Below, piece after piece: positions 28,184 through 36,517 of a DNA stretch of 64,000 nucleotides. Source of the DNA: Rhodospirillales bacterium (lineage in GTDB: Bacteria > Pseudomonadota > Alphaproteobacteria > Micavibrionales > Micavibrionaceae); NCBI GenBank assembly GCA_020638295.1, contig JACKIU010000002.1:186001-250000 (forward strand). Reading direction: 5' to 3'. Positions within the stretch are counted from its first letter, which is position 1; each line of letters opens with the position of its first letter. The notes under the pieces are model-generated. The model was given only the letters and a program-made list of their open reading frames with translations, did no database searches and had not been told where the DNA came from. The position numbers and the translations under genes are program-made.

Positions 28184-28981
28184 TTAGGTTTTAATCTTAT
28201 ACCCCGTGCGCAACATCATATAGATAAACCCGGCCAGCAACATATTAATCCCGGCCAAAACCGCAATACCGATCCAGATATTCCCGTCGGCCTGCCCGAT
28301 AAACCCGGCCCGAAACCCGTCAATCATATAGAAAAACGGGTTATAATGGGCCATCCCCCGCCACATTTCAGGCAAGGCCTCCACCGAATAAAACGTCCCG
28401 GACAAAAAGGTCAGCGGCGTCACTAGGAAATTCGTCACCGCTGCAACATGATCGAACTTTTCCGCCCAGATCCCGGCCGCCATCCCCAAAGACCCCAGCA
28501 TTATCGTCCCAAGCAGGGCATAAACAACAACCAGCCCCCACGACGCCACCGCCATTTCGACAAACAGGCTCATCACCACCCCCGTTACTGTCCCGACCAT
28601 AAGCCCGCGCACCACCGCGCCAATGATAAAACCTGCATACATCTCAAACGCCGATAACGGCGGCAACAAAATATCGACGATACTGCCCTGCACTTTGGCA
28701 ATCACCAAGGAAGATGACGTATTGGCAAAGGCGTTCTGCACCATCGTCATCATGATCAAGCCCGGCGCCAAAAATACCAAAAACGGTACGTCTCCCACTT
28801 GCCGCGCCACCCCGCCAAACGCCAGCGCAAACACCGTGTAAAACAACAATGTGGTAATCACCGGTGCCACAATCGTTTGTAAATAGACATTCATAAACCG
28901 GTCAATCTCACGTTTAATCAATGTCAGCAACCCGATCACGTTGATCGACCGGATATAAATAGGCTGTAGTGTCTCTGGCAT
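28184..28981 (-). CDS. ABC-2 type transporter permease
   Basis: Integral membrane permease of the ABC-2 family (polysaccharide, drug or lipid exporters of the YadH type). Start set at the ATG at 28981 (265 residues). An upstream in-frame ATG at 29059 would overlap the divergent recX gene and add unlikely residues. Six helices are seen, with the family segments LVFLAPGLIMMTMVQNAFANTS, SIVDILLPPLSAFEM and PLTFLSGTFYSVEALPEMWR. The cognate ATPase is not adjacent, which is unusual for this family, where ATPase and permease are normally paired. Confidence 0.88.
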   Translation of the reverse strand: MPETLQPIYIRSINVIGLLTLIKREIDRFMNVYLQTIVAPVITTLLFYTVFALAFGGVARQVGDVPFLVFLAPGLIMMTMVQNAFANTSSSLVIAKVQGSIVDILLPPLSAFEMYAGFIIGAVVRGLMVGTVTGVVMSLFVEMAVASWGLVVVYALLGTIMLGSLGMAAGIWAEKFDHVAAVTNFLVTPLTFLSGTFYSVEALPEMWRGMAHYNPFFYMIDGFRAGFIGQADGNIWIGIAVLAGINMLLAGFIYMMLRTGYKIKT

Positions 28982-29012
28982 TTTAACCGCTTTTTGGTTA
29001 GGATTTTGGACT

Positions 29013-29621
29013 ATGGATTCAACACAAAAACAACATAAGCCGCAGAGCGCAAAGTGCAAGCCTCAAGCGCGCCATAAAAAACAGCCCAAGAAGGTCACCG
29101 AAACCTATCTCCACAATGCCGGGCTCTATTATCTTGAACGCTACGCCTCCAGCGCCGCCAATTTCCACGCTGTCATGCTCCGCAAAGTCAAACGCTCCTG
29201 CATGGTTCACACCGACCAGAATTATGATCAATGTGCCGCAATGGTTAATAAACTGGTTGAAAAATTCATCAATGTCGGCCTGCTCGACGACCGCACCTAC
29301 AGCCGGGCTACCGTGATCTCACTTCGTCGGCGCGGCAAATCGACTCGCGCCATCCAAACCGCATTACGCGCCAAAGGCCTCAGCCCCGATCAAATCGAAA
29401 CCGCCCTCAATGAAATCGATACGGAAAGTCACGAAAATCTGGCAGAAGCCGAAAGACACGCCGCCCTCACCTTCGCCCGAAAAAAACGTCTCGGCCCCTG
29501 GCGTGGCGACAAAGAAGCCGATTTTCAAAAAGAGCTGTCCCGCATGGCCAGAGCCGGATTTTCCTACGATACGTCACGAAGCGTTTTGAAAATACAGGAA
29601 GAAGACGCCCCTTATATCTAA
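29013..29621 (+). CDS. recX: RecX-family regulatory protein
   Basis: Modulator of RecA filament activity. 202 residues, with a basic Lys/Gln-rich N-terminal tail (1-30), then the alphaproteobacterial RecX opening VTETYLHNAGLYYLERYASSAANFHAVMLRKVKR and three-helix repeats (GLLDDRTYSRATVISLRRRGKSTRAIQTALRAKGL in outline). recA is not in the window. The gene converges on the histidine kinase gene at 29626, with a 4-bp gap. Confidence 0.85.
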   Translation: MDSTQKQHKPQSAKCKPQARHKKQPKKVTETYLHNAGLYYLERYASSAANFHAVMLRKVKRSCMVHTDQNYDQCAAMVNKLVEKFINVGLLDDRTYSRATVISLRRRGKSTRAIQTALRAKGLSPDQIETALNEIDTESHENLAEAERHAALTFARKKRLGPWRGDKEADFQKELSRMARAGFSYDTSRSVLKIQEEDAPYI

Positions 29622-29625
29622 AGCC

Positions 29626-32214
29626 TTACTCCGCATTCCCATTCTCGGGATAAACATCAACCGTCTTTGATGCCTTCGTTTTCTTAACCACCCGCTCAGC
29701 CGGCAAGATAATCGTCGCGGTCGTCCCAATCCCCTTCTTGGAGAACAACTCAAACGCCCCGCCATGCAGCTTCACCAAGGCATCCACCAGCGTCAGCCCT
29801 AAACCGGTCCCCGACCCGCTTCGACTGAGCTCGTTATTCACCTGCCCGAATGGCGACAACGCCTTCTTGATCTCATATTCATCCAGCCCAATCCCCGTAT
29901 CGGTAATTGATATATGCACGTCTCCCTCACGGCTGACATGCCCGCTCACCGTTATCCGCCCATGATCCGGCGTAAACTTCACCGCATTCGATAACAAATT
30001 CAACAAAATCTGCTTAATCGCCAATTCTTCAGCCACAATATCCGGTACATCATCAAGCGCCTTGGTAATATGCAGATGCGCATTGTCAATTTTCGTCTCC
30101 AGCAACTCGACCACGCCGTCAAACACATCCCGTACTTTGACCACACTCTCATTCAGTTGCCGGTCCCCGGCCTCGATCTTGGAAATATCCAGAATTTCAT
30201 TAATCACCTGCAACAACTTACGCCCGCTTTCATGAATATCGCAGGCATATTCATGATAAGAACGCTGTTCAATCCTGCCAAACACCTCATTCTTAATCAT
30301 TTCGGAAAACCCGATAATCGAATTCAACGGCGTACGCAGCTCATGGCTCATATTGGATAAAAACTCAGATTTGGCCCGGTTCGCCAGATCCGAATGCACC
30401 TTCGCCTCCTGAATCGCCAACTCAGACGTTTTACGCTGCGTAATATCTTCAAGGCTGCCCTCAATAAACAAAAGCTGCCCGGCATCGTCACTCACCGCAC
30501 GTACACTTTCATGCACCCAGATCACCGTCCCATCGCGCTGACGTATCTGCACTTCCTGAGACACCGCATCAGACAGCCCCACCAGCCTCTCATAAAAACC
30601 GGCCCGGCCGCCCCCATCAACATAAATTTGCTCATTCGCATTCTTCACTTCGCGCAATAAATGCTCGGAGCTACCATAACCAAGAATCTTGGCCATCGCC
30701 GGATTGGCGCTTAAAAACAGACCGTCCGCCGTCATCTGAAAAATCCCGCCGACCGCGTTCTCAACAATCGAGCGGTATTTCTTCTCCGCGTCACTCAAAG
30801 CCCGCTCAACCTTGCGGCGCTCCTCAATGTCGGTAAATGTCCCGACAATGAAGCCATGCGAAGACTCTCCTCTTCCTACAGCCTGCATCACCAACTCAAC
30901 CGCCTTAAACGTCCCGTCGGAAACCCGAACTTGCGTAAAACAGCGCGCCTCTGCCCTGCTGTCATACAAAACAGCCTTAAATCCCTGCATAATTTCATTC
31001 CGGTCCTGCGGATAAATAAGCTGCTCCAGACTCCGCCCGGTCGATTGCGACACTTCAAACCCGGTCATTTTCTCCCAGGCCCGGTTCAAAAACACAATCC
31101 GTCCGTCACGATCCGCTTTGAAGATAATATCCCCCACGGCATTCACAACCGCCCGGCTGCTTTCCTCAGCCTCCTCAACGGCTTCGGCCAAGCGTTCCCG
31201 CTCCTGCGCCTCGGCCTTTAACTCAAAGTTCGTCCGCGCCAGCGCCTCATTCATCTCCGCCAGACGCTCAGCCTGCTTCTGGCCGTAACGAATATAAAAC
31301 GCTCCTGCGATCACGAGAAAAACCGCCAAAAACCCGACCATATACGGAAAATAACCCAAAAATTTCACCCGCTGGGAAATTTTGAACGTACTGGAGACCT
31401 CAAACGTCCACCCACCAAAAGAAAACTCATAAACCTGATGACCATTTTGCGGAACGCCAAGCTCAGGGGTACGCACAAAATCAAATATCAGATGATTGCC
31501 ATCCACATCCTGTATACGCATGGCCGAAACCATGCGATGCCCCGTAATCCAACCTTCATCATAAAACGAAGCCGCATCGACAACCGCCAGCAAAAACCCT
31601 TGCACTCCACTCCCTGCCTGCACAGATCTTGTCATGACAAAAGGTTTCGAGGTAATCTTAGGCGTCTGACGCCGCACCTGCTGCTCAAACCCACCAATAC
31701 CCCGCACAAGACGAGCCGCCCCGGTCTGCATAACCCCTTGCTTCAACAACGTTTTTAACATCGCCACATCCGGTTTCACCGCCCGTTTGCCGGCAATCTC
31801 GTTTTCCAAACTGTTATTGTATAAATTGTAAAAGCTCCACCCTTCTCCACCCCGCTTGGTAAACAAAATTATTTGGCTATAAGGTGAAAAGGTCGCATGT
31901 TCCTGCTGAATGTACTGCTCAAGTTTTTCTTGTTGAAACTCTCCAGATAAAGCCATCAAAGCACTTAAGTTGTTCAAAGGCTGCGCCAGGGCATTAAAAT
32001 CACTCACAACCTCTTCAACGAAATCCTGAGAAGCCTGCATGTGTTCATCCTGCACCACGCCACGAACAAAACTCTGCAAAACGAAGAAAAGACTGACGCT
32101 CAGCAACAGCCCAACCAGCATAAAAACCGAAATGACAAAAGAACCGCTCCGCCCCTGCTCAAGGCCAAGACCGACCATCAAACCATTTTCTTTTTCGCTG
32201 GATTGCCCCTGCAT
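29626..32214 (-). CDS. Membrane PAS-domain sensor histidine kinase
   Basis: 862 residues. One transmembrane helix at about 26-46, a periplasmic sensing region of about 230 residues (CHASE-like, with FTKRGGEGWSFYNLYNN), and a second helix at about 278-304. A short coiled coil and two PAS domains follow: the first about 352-462 (VNAVGDIIFKADRDGRIVF), the second about 475-590 (VENAVGGIFQMTADGLFLS), each with a PAC segment. HisKA has the phospho-acceptor His in FLSNMSHELRTPLNSIIGF near 620. The HATPase_c domain is at about 720-840 with GSGTGLGLTLVDALV. No receiver domain or response regulator is next to it, so it is an orphan kinase. Confidence 0.92.
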   Translation of the reverse strand: MQGQSSEKENGLMVGLGLEQGRSGSFVISVFMLVGLLLSVSLFFVLQSFVRGVVQDEHMQASQDFVEEVVSDFNALAQPLNNLSALMALSGEFQQEKLEQYIQQEHATFSPYSQIILFTKRGGEGWSFYNLYNNSLENEIAGKRAVKPDVAMLKTLLKQGVMQTGAARLVRGIGGFEQQVRRQTPKITSKPFVMTRSVQAGSGVQGFLLAVVDAASFYDEGWITGHRMVSAMRIQDVDGNHLIFDFVRTPELGVPQNGHQVYEFSFGGWTFEVSSTFKISQRVKFLGYFPYMVGFLAVFLVIAGAFYIRYGQKQAERLAEMNEALARTNFELKAEAQERERLAEAVEEAEESSRAVVNAVGDIIFKADRDGRIVFLNRAWEKMTGFEVSQSTGRSLEQLIYPQDRNEIMQGFKAVLYDSRAEARCFTQVRVSDGTFKAVELVMQAVGRGESSHGFIVGTFTDIEERRKVERALSDAEKKYRSIVENAVGGIFQMTADGLFLSANPAMAKILGYGSSEHLLREVKNANEQIYVDGGGRAGFYERLVGLSDAVSQEVQIRQRDGTVIWVHESVRAVSDDAGQLLFIEGSLEDITQRKTSELAIQEAKVHSDLANRAKSEFLSNMSHELRTPLNSIIGFSEMIKNEVFGRIEQRSYHEYACDIHESGRKLLQVINEILDISKIEAGDRQLNESVVKVRDVFDGVVELLETKIDNAHLHITKALDDVPDIVAEELAIKQILLNLLSNAVKFTPDHGRITVSGHVSREGDVHISITDTGIGLDEYEIKKALSPFGQVNNELSRSGSGTGLGLTLVDALVKLHGGAFELFSKKGIGTTATIILPAERVVKKTKASKTVDVYPENGNAE

Positions 32215-32446
32215 TCTGAAAATCCGTTAGAGATGAATAGACAATTTCCCCATTACACAGCCCCCTAAAGATGCCTGAAAAGCCTTAAAAAACTCCTAAA
32301 ATACGAAACGTTCAAAAATTATCTTAAAAAAGCACCGCTAACACATAAAACATACAAACGTCTTTTAAATTTGTGCGCCGCCCAAAAATATTGTAGAACT
32401 ATCCCAAATCCGAGATGCACAAACATCCGAACCCATAAGGAAACGC

Positions 32447-32899
32447 ATGATGTCAAAACAAAATCCTTTTTCTGAGTTTTTCAGCGCAAATGATTTTTCG
32501 AAGCTCTTTCAAAACATGCCATCAGTGCCGTTCGGCCTCGAAGACTTCATGGAAACCCAGCGCAAAAACATGCAGGCTCTAACCGACGCCCAGCAAGTCG
32601 CGATCGAAGGCCTGCAAACCATCGCCCAGCGCCAAAGCGCTATCCTGTCGGAAATGGTCGAAGACAACGCCCAGATCACGCAGGAATTTATGAATGAAGG
32701 TACGCCGGAGGAAAAAATCGCCAAAAACGCCGATCTTTTCAAAACGGTTTACGAGCGCAACGTCAAAAATATGAATGAAATCAGCGAACTTCTGAATAAA
32801 TCCAATCAGGAAGCCAGCGACATCATCAACAAACGCGTTAAAGCGACAATGAATGAAGTCAAAGCTTCTCTGGATAAAGCTCAGAAAAAGGCAGCTTAA
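32447..32899 (+). CDS. phaP: Phasin (PHA granule-associated protein)
   Basis: 150-residue helical protein of the phasin family that coats PHB granules. A typical core is FGLEDFMETQRKNMQALTDAQQVAIEGLQTIAQRQSAIL in outline, with the phasin-like Gln/Ala/Met-rich amphipathic helices and KTVYERNVKNMNEISELLNKSNQEA. The start is the ATG at 32447 or 32450, after AAGGAAACGC. A terminator follows directly, so it is a monocistronic gene. It is the expected target of PhaR, encoded at 17432. Confidence 0.88.
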   Translation: MMSKQNPFSEFFSANDFSKLFQNMPSVPFGLEDFMETQRKNMQALTDAQQVAIEGLQTIAQRQSAILSEMVEDNAQITQEFMNEGTPEEKIAKNADLFKTVYERNVKNMNEISELLNKSNQEASDIINKRVKATMNEVKASLDKAQKKAA

Positions 32900-32924
32900 A
32901 AAGCTCTAAACATAAAACAACAAC

Positions 32925-32950
32925 AAAGGCCGTTGAAAGACGGCCTTTTT
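32925..32950 (+). terminator. Rho-independent terminator after phasin
   Basis: Stem AAAGGCCGT / ACGGCCTTT with a short loop TGAAAG and further T residues. Confidence 0.9.
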
Positions 32951-32966
32951 CGTATAAATTGCCCCC

Positions 32967-33314
32967 ATGAGCACAGAGCCGCAAATCACCTTTGACGACT
33001 TCCTGAAAATCGATATCCGCATCGGCACTATCACCGATGTGCAGAACTTCCCCGAAGCCCGCAAACCGGCCTATAAGCTCTTCATCGATTTCGGCCCCGA
33101 CATCGGCATCAAAAAAAGCTCGGCCCAAATCACCGTCCACTACACTAAGGAAGGACTGATCGGCCGCCAAGTCGCCGCCGTGGTGAACTTTCCGCCACGC
33201 CAGATCGGCCCACTCATGTCCGAAGTGCTAACCCTCGGCTTTCCAGATGAAAACGGCGAAGTGGTGCTCTTCCATCCTACGCACAAAATCCCCGATGGCG
33301 GACGGTTGTTTTAA
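32967..33314 (+). CDS. csaA: CsaA-like tRNA-binding domain protein
   Basis: 115-residue OB-fold protein of the CsaA family, dimeric, with tRNA-binding and reported chaperone activity. It has DFLKIDIRIGTITDVQNFPEARKPAYKL at the N-terminus, VNFPPRQIGPLMSEVLTLG in the second half, and the normal family length. Its short distance from the phasin terminator suggests its own promoter inside or near the terminator loop region. It converges with the sensor kinase gene, overlapping it by 4 bp. Confidence 0.9.
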   Translation: MSTEPQITFDDFLKIDIRIGTITDVQNFPEARKPAYKLFIDFGPDIGIKKSSAQITVHYTKEGLIGRQVAAVVNFPPRQIGPLMSEVLTLGFPDENGEVVLFHPTHKIPDGGRLF

Positions 33315-34651
33315 ACCGGCATCCGCACCACGACCTTCAATCCCCCGTGCTCACTGGCCTCCAGCCAGATCTTTCCGCCATGCCCATGCACAATATCCAT
33401 GGCAATCGGCAAGCCCAGCCCCACCCCGCCGGTCTCGGCATTACGTGACGTATCCACCCGCGTAAACGGCTTAAACACATCCTCATACTTGTCTTCCGGC
33501 ACGCCCGGCCCGTTATCTTCAACAACAATCCGCAGCTTTTCGCCATCTTCACGCACACTCACCCAGACATGATCGGCATATTTACCCGCATTGGTCAGCA
33601 AGTTACTCATCGCCCGCTCAAACGCCAAAGGACGCACCGCCAAAACCATGCCAGTCGGAATATCAAGCTCAACTGCCACATTCTGCCGTTTCAACTGCGC
33701 CGCCAGCTTTTCAAACAACGCCAACAATGCCACCGTTTCAAACTTCTCATCGCCATCGCCGCGCACAAAATCCAGATACCCGTGAATCATCCGCTCCATA
33801 TCGGCGATATCCTGCTGCATATCGGCCTTATCAGGACCTTCCCCCATCATCTCAACCTGCAGCTTCATCCGCGTCAATGGCGTACGCAAATCATGCGAAA
33901 CCCCGGCCAGCATCTCTGTACGCTGCGTCACCTGACGTTGAATTCGCCGCCGCATATCCAAAAACGCATGCCCGGCCTGACGCACCTCCTTAGCCCCTTC
34001 CGGCTTGAAAAACGGCGTATCGCGCCCCTTTCCGAACCGTTCCGCCGCCACGGCCAGCTTCCGGATCGGTCGCACCTGATTGCGCATAAACATCACCGCA
34101 ACAATCAACAACAACACAGACGTCCCGATCATCCACAGCAAAAACACATACCCCGAAGAGGAAAACAAGCGCCGCTGCGGCAAAGATACACGTAAAAACC
34201 CGGTATCAAGCTGAATAAACACCTCGATCATCTTGTCGTTAAAATTGGTATGAATAACAAAAGGTTCTGAAATCTGTGCCGCCAATTCCGCCCCCAGCTT
34301 TTGTGCGACAACCGCTTCCCACACCTGCACAAAAGAAGAATCCTCTTCGGCGGGAATTTGCCCTCCCGGCTCATAAGAAACCGACAGCGTAAGATACTTT
34401 TGCGCATACCCAACGATATTTTCCAACTCCTGCGGATCGGCGCCATCCTTAACCGCCTGCGTAATCGCCGACAATTCGCCGGAAACCGCAAAGGCCAGCC
34501 GCGTCGTCATTTTGCTCCAGTGCCGGTCAAAAAACACAAACACCGTAATCACCTGAATGAGCAACACCGGTGTGACCAAAATCATCAACGAGCGCCCAAA
34601 CAACGTCCGCGGCAAAAATTTTTTGATGGAAAATTCACCCGTCATACTCAC
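33311..34651 (-). CDS. EnvZ-like sensor histidine kinase
   Basis: 446 residues. Two transmembrane helices (about 17-38 and 168-190) flank a periplasmic domain of about 130 residues. A HAMP domain (MRNQVRPIRKLAVAAERFGKG) follows, then HisKA with the phospho-acceptor His in LAGVSHDLRTPLTRMKLQVE near residue 252, and HATPase_c with VEDNGPGVPEDKYEDVFKPF and GGVGLGLPIAMDIVHGHGG. The sequence around the histidine is that of the EnvZ type. Its ATG overlaps the stop of the upstream response regulator gene by 4 bp, so the two form a translationally coupled pair. Confidence 0.92.
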   Translation of the reverse strand: MSMTGEFSIKKFLPRTLFGRSLMILVTPVLLIQVITVFVFFDRHWSKMTTRLAFAVSGELSAITQAVKDGADPQELENIVGYAQKYLTLSVSYEPGGQIPAEEDSSFVQVWEAVVAQKLGAELAAQISEPFVIHTNFNDKMIEVFIQLDTGFLRVSLPQRRLFSSSGYVFLLWMIGTSVLLLIVAVMFMRNQVRPIRKLAVAAERFGKGRDTPFFKPEGAKEVRQAGHAFLDMRRRIQRQVTQRTEMLAGVSHDLRTPLTRMKLQVEMMGEGPDKADMQQDIADMERMIHGYLDFVRGDGDEKFETVALLALFEKLAAQLKRQNVAVELDIPTGMVLAVRPLAFERAMSNLLTNAGKYADHVWVSVREDGEKLRIVVEDNGPGVPEDKYEDVFKPFTRVDTSRNAETGGVGLGLPIAMDIVHGHGGKIWLEASEHGGLKVVVRMPV

Positions 34652-35388
34652 CCCAATGCCTCACACCGCAAAACATACCCCTTACCGCGCACGGTCTGAA
34701 GATAGCGCGGCGCTTTGGTATCCTCTTCGATCTTGCGCCGCAAACGCGTCACCTGCACATCAATCGTGCGTTCACCGGCATCAACGCCGCAGGCGCGTGC
34801 CAACTCTTCGCGCGACATCACCTCACCGCCGCGCGCACCTAAAGCCTTAAGTAATTGCGCCTCCGCACTGGTCAAACGCACAATCCGTTCCCCTGCACTT
34901 AACTCTTCATGCAGCGGGTCAAAGACCCACGCCCCGATTTTCAGGCTACGCTCGACCTGCAAAGGTCTGACGGTGCGTTTTAGGATCGCATTCAGACGCA
35001 ATACAAGTTCACGCGGTTCAAATGGCTTAGGCAAATAATCATCTGCACCGGCTTCCAATCCACTAATCCGATCTTCAGTTTCCCCCAAGGCGGTCAACAA
35101 CAGCACCGGCGTATCATGCCCTGCGCGATATTCTTGCGTAAATTCCAACCCCGTCTTGCCCGGCATCATCACATCCACCACCAGCACATCAACCTCAAAG
35201 CTCTTCAACAAGACTTCCGCTTCAAACGCATCGCCGGCCGCAACGACGACAAAACCCTGCTCCTCCAGATACCGGCACAGCAAATCGCGGATGCGCCGGT
35301 CGTCGTCAACCACCAACACATGCGGCCGCATTTCATAGGATCCGGTATTTTCCCGGTAATTTTCTTGCGAATTTCCTGCCATAGCCAT
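34648..35388 (-). CDS. OmpR-family response regulator
   Basis: 246 residues. The receiver domain starts at MRPHVLVVDDDRRIRDLL, has the phosphorylatable Asp72 in VDVMMPG, the conserved Thr in LLTALGE and Lys in LPKPFEPRELVLR. The winged-helix DNA-binding domain (about 145-244) ends with RTIDVQVTRLRRKIEEDTKAPRYLQTVRGKGYVL in outline. A shorter protein from the in-frame ATG at 35331 is possible, since the first 19 residues are not part of the fold. Partner of the EnvZ-like kinase that overlaps its stop. ilvE lies divergent, 69 bp away. Confidence 0.93.
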   Translation of the reverse strand: MAMAGNSQENYRENTGSYEMRPHVLVVDDDRRIRDLLCRYLEEQGFVVVAAGDAFEAEVLLKSFEVDVLVVDVMMPGKTGLEFTQEYRAGHDTPVLLLTALGETEDRISGLEAGADDYLPKPFEPRELVLRLNAILKRTVRPLQVERSLKIGAWVFDPLHEELSAGERIVRLTSAEAQLLKALGARGGEVMSREELARACGVDAGERTIDVQVTRLRRKIEEDTKAPRYLQTVRGKGYVLRCEALG

Positions 35389-35457
35389 CTATAGAGTTTA
35401 CAAATCCTCATATTTTCTCGTAGTTTATAGCCGAATTTAACATGGAGTACACCTGAA

Positions 35458-36363
35458 ATGGCTTTAATTCCCTACGATGACCGTGACGGCTTTATCTGGA
35501 TGGACGGCAAGATGCTGCCCTGGCGCGAAGCGCGGCTGCATTATCTCACCCATGCCCTGCATTACGGCACACAGGTCTTCGAAGGCGAACGCGCCTATAA
35601 CGGCCAGATCTTCAAAAGCCGCGAGCACTCCGAGCGTCTGCATAAATCCGCCGAAATCATCTATATGGATATGCCGGTTTCCGTGGATAAACTCGAAGAC
35701 ATAAAACGCGAAGTCCTCAAGGCCAACGGCCTCGAAAACGCCTATATCCGTGCCGCCGCTTGGCGAGGCGCCGAACAGATGGGCATCGACGTCACCGGCA
35801 CGCTCACCCATGTCGCCGTGGCCGCTTGGGACTGGGGCAGCTATTTCGACCCCGCCATCCGTGAAAAAGGCATTTCCCTGAAGACCTCTGACTGGCGTAA
35901 ACCCGCCCCGAACACAGCTCCCACCGCGGCCAAGACCGCATCGCTCTATAATTTAAGCTGCATGGTCAAGGTCGAGGTTAAAAAAGCCGGCTATAACGAC
36001 GCCCTGATGCTCGATTACGAAGGCTTTGTCGCCGAATCCACCGGCGCCAACCTGTTCGCAGTCAAAAATGGCGTTCTGCATACGCCGATCGCTGATCGCT
36101 TCCTCAACGGCATCACCCGCCAGACCGTCATGGCCATAGCCCGTAACATGGACATCAAGATTGAGGAACGCCGGATTAAGCCCGAAGAACTTGAAACATT
36201 TGAAGAAATCTTCCTCACTGGCACCGCCGCCGAGCTCACCGCCGTCGGCAAAATCGACGATAAAACCTACGAAGTCGGCCCCGTCACCCGCAAGCTGCAC
36301 GAAGCTTACGAAGACCTGACCCACAGCCACAGCCACAGCCGGCCGGTCAAACAAAGCGCGTAA
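35458..36363 (+). CDS. ilvE: Branched-chain amino acid aminotransferase
   Basis: PLP enzyme of fold type IV doing the last step of valine, leucine and isoleucine synthesis and the first of their breakdown. 301 residues. Recognisable segments are HALHYGTQVFEGERAY, the lysine in PTAAKTASLYNL that carries PLP, YDGF-like DYEGFVAESTGANLF, and EEIFLTGTAAELTAVG. The C-terminus ends in a Ser-His run (THSHSHSRP) encoded by a short CACAGC repeat, which is not part of the enzyme fold. It works with ilvD at 1498. Confidence 0.94.
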   Translation: MALIPYDDRDGFIWMDGKMLPWREARLHYLTHALHYGTQVFEGERAYNGQIFKSREHSERLHKSAEIIYMDMPVSVDKLEDIKREVLKANGLENAYIRAAAWRGAEQMGIDVTGTLTHVAVAAWDWGSYFDPAIREKGISLKTSDWRKPAPNTAPTAAKTASLYNLSCMVKVEVKKAGYNDALMLDYEGFVAESTGANLFAVKNGVLHTPIADRFLNGITRQTVMAIARNMDIKIEERRIKPEELETFEEIFLTGTAAELTAVGKIDDKTYEVGPVTRKLHEAYEDLTHSHSHSRPVKQSA

Positions 36364-36380
36364 AACCACTCTACCGTCAT

Positions 36381-36399
36381 CCAGCGACTTGATCGCGGG
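36381..36399. repeat. Short palindrome resembling a widespread genomic repeat
   Basis: CCAGCGA, CTTG, then TCGCGGG after one base, preceded by CCGTCAT and followed by TTCTCATG. It looks like a small copy or remnant of the GTCATCC-hairpin-type repeat seen between genes in many bacteria. It is downstream of ilvE and could act as a weak terminator, but no T-run follows. Confidence 0.4.
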
Positions 36400-36461
36400 T
36401 TCTCATGCCTCATAGAGATTTTTCTTCGCAATAACAAAGAATTAATCCTTTGTTAACCTTT

Positions 36462-36511
36462 CCTCTATACCATTTGCATAACGATAAAAATAAGCAAACG
36501 GTATTTAGAGG
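36462..36511 (+). promoter_or_regulatory. Leader hairpin that covers the ribosome-binding site of the giant gene
   Basis: Left arm CCTCTATACCATTTGC (36462-36477) pairs with the right arm 36494-36511 over 16 positions, with one mismatch and a 2-nt bulge. The loop is A-rich (16 nt). The right arm contains AGAGG, the only Shine-Dalgarno sequence for the ATG at 36518, six bases on. The geometry is that of a structure that blocks ribosome entry. Confidence 0.6.
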
Positions 36512-36517
36512 GTATAG

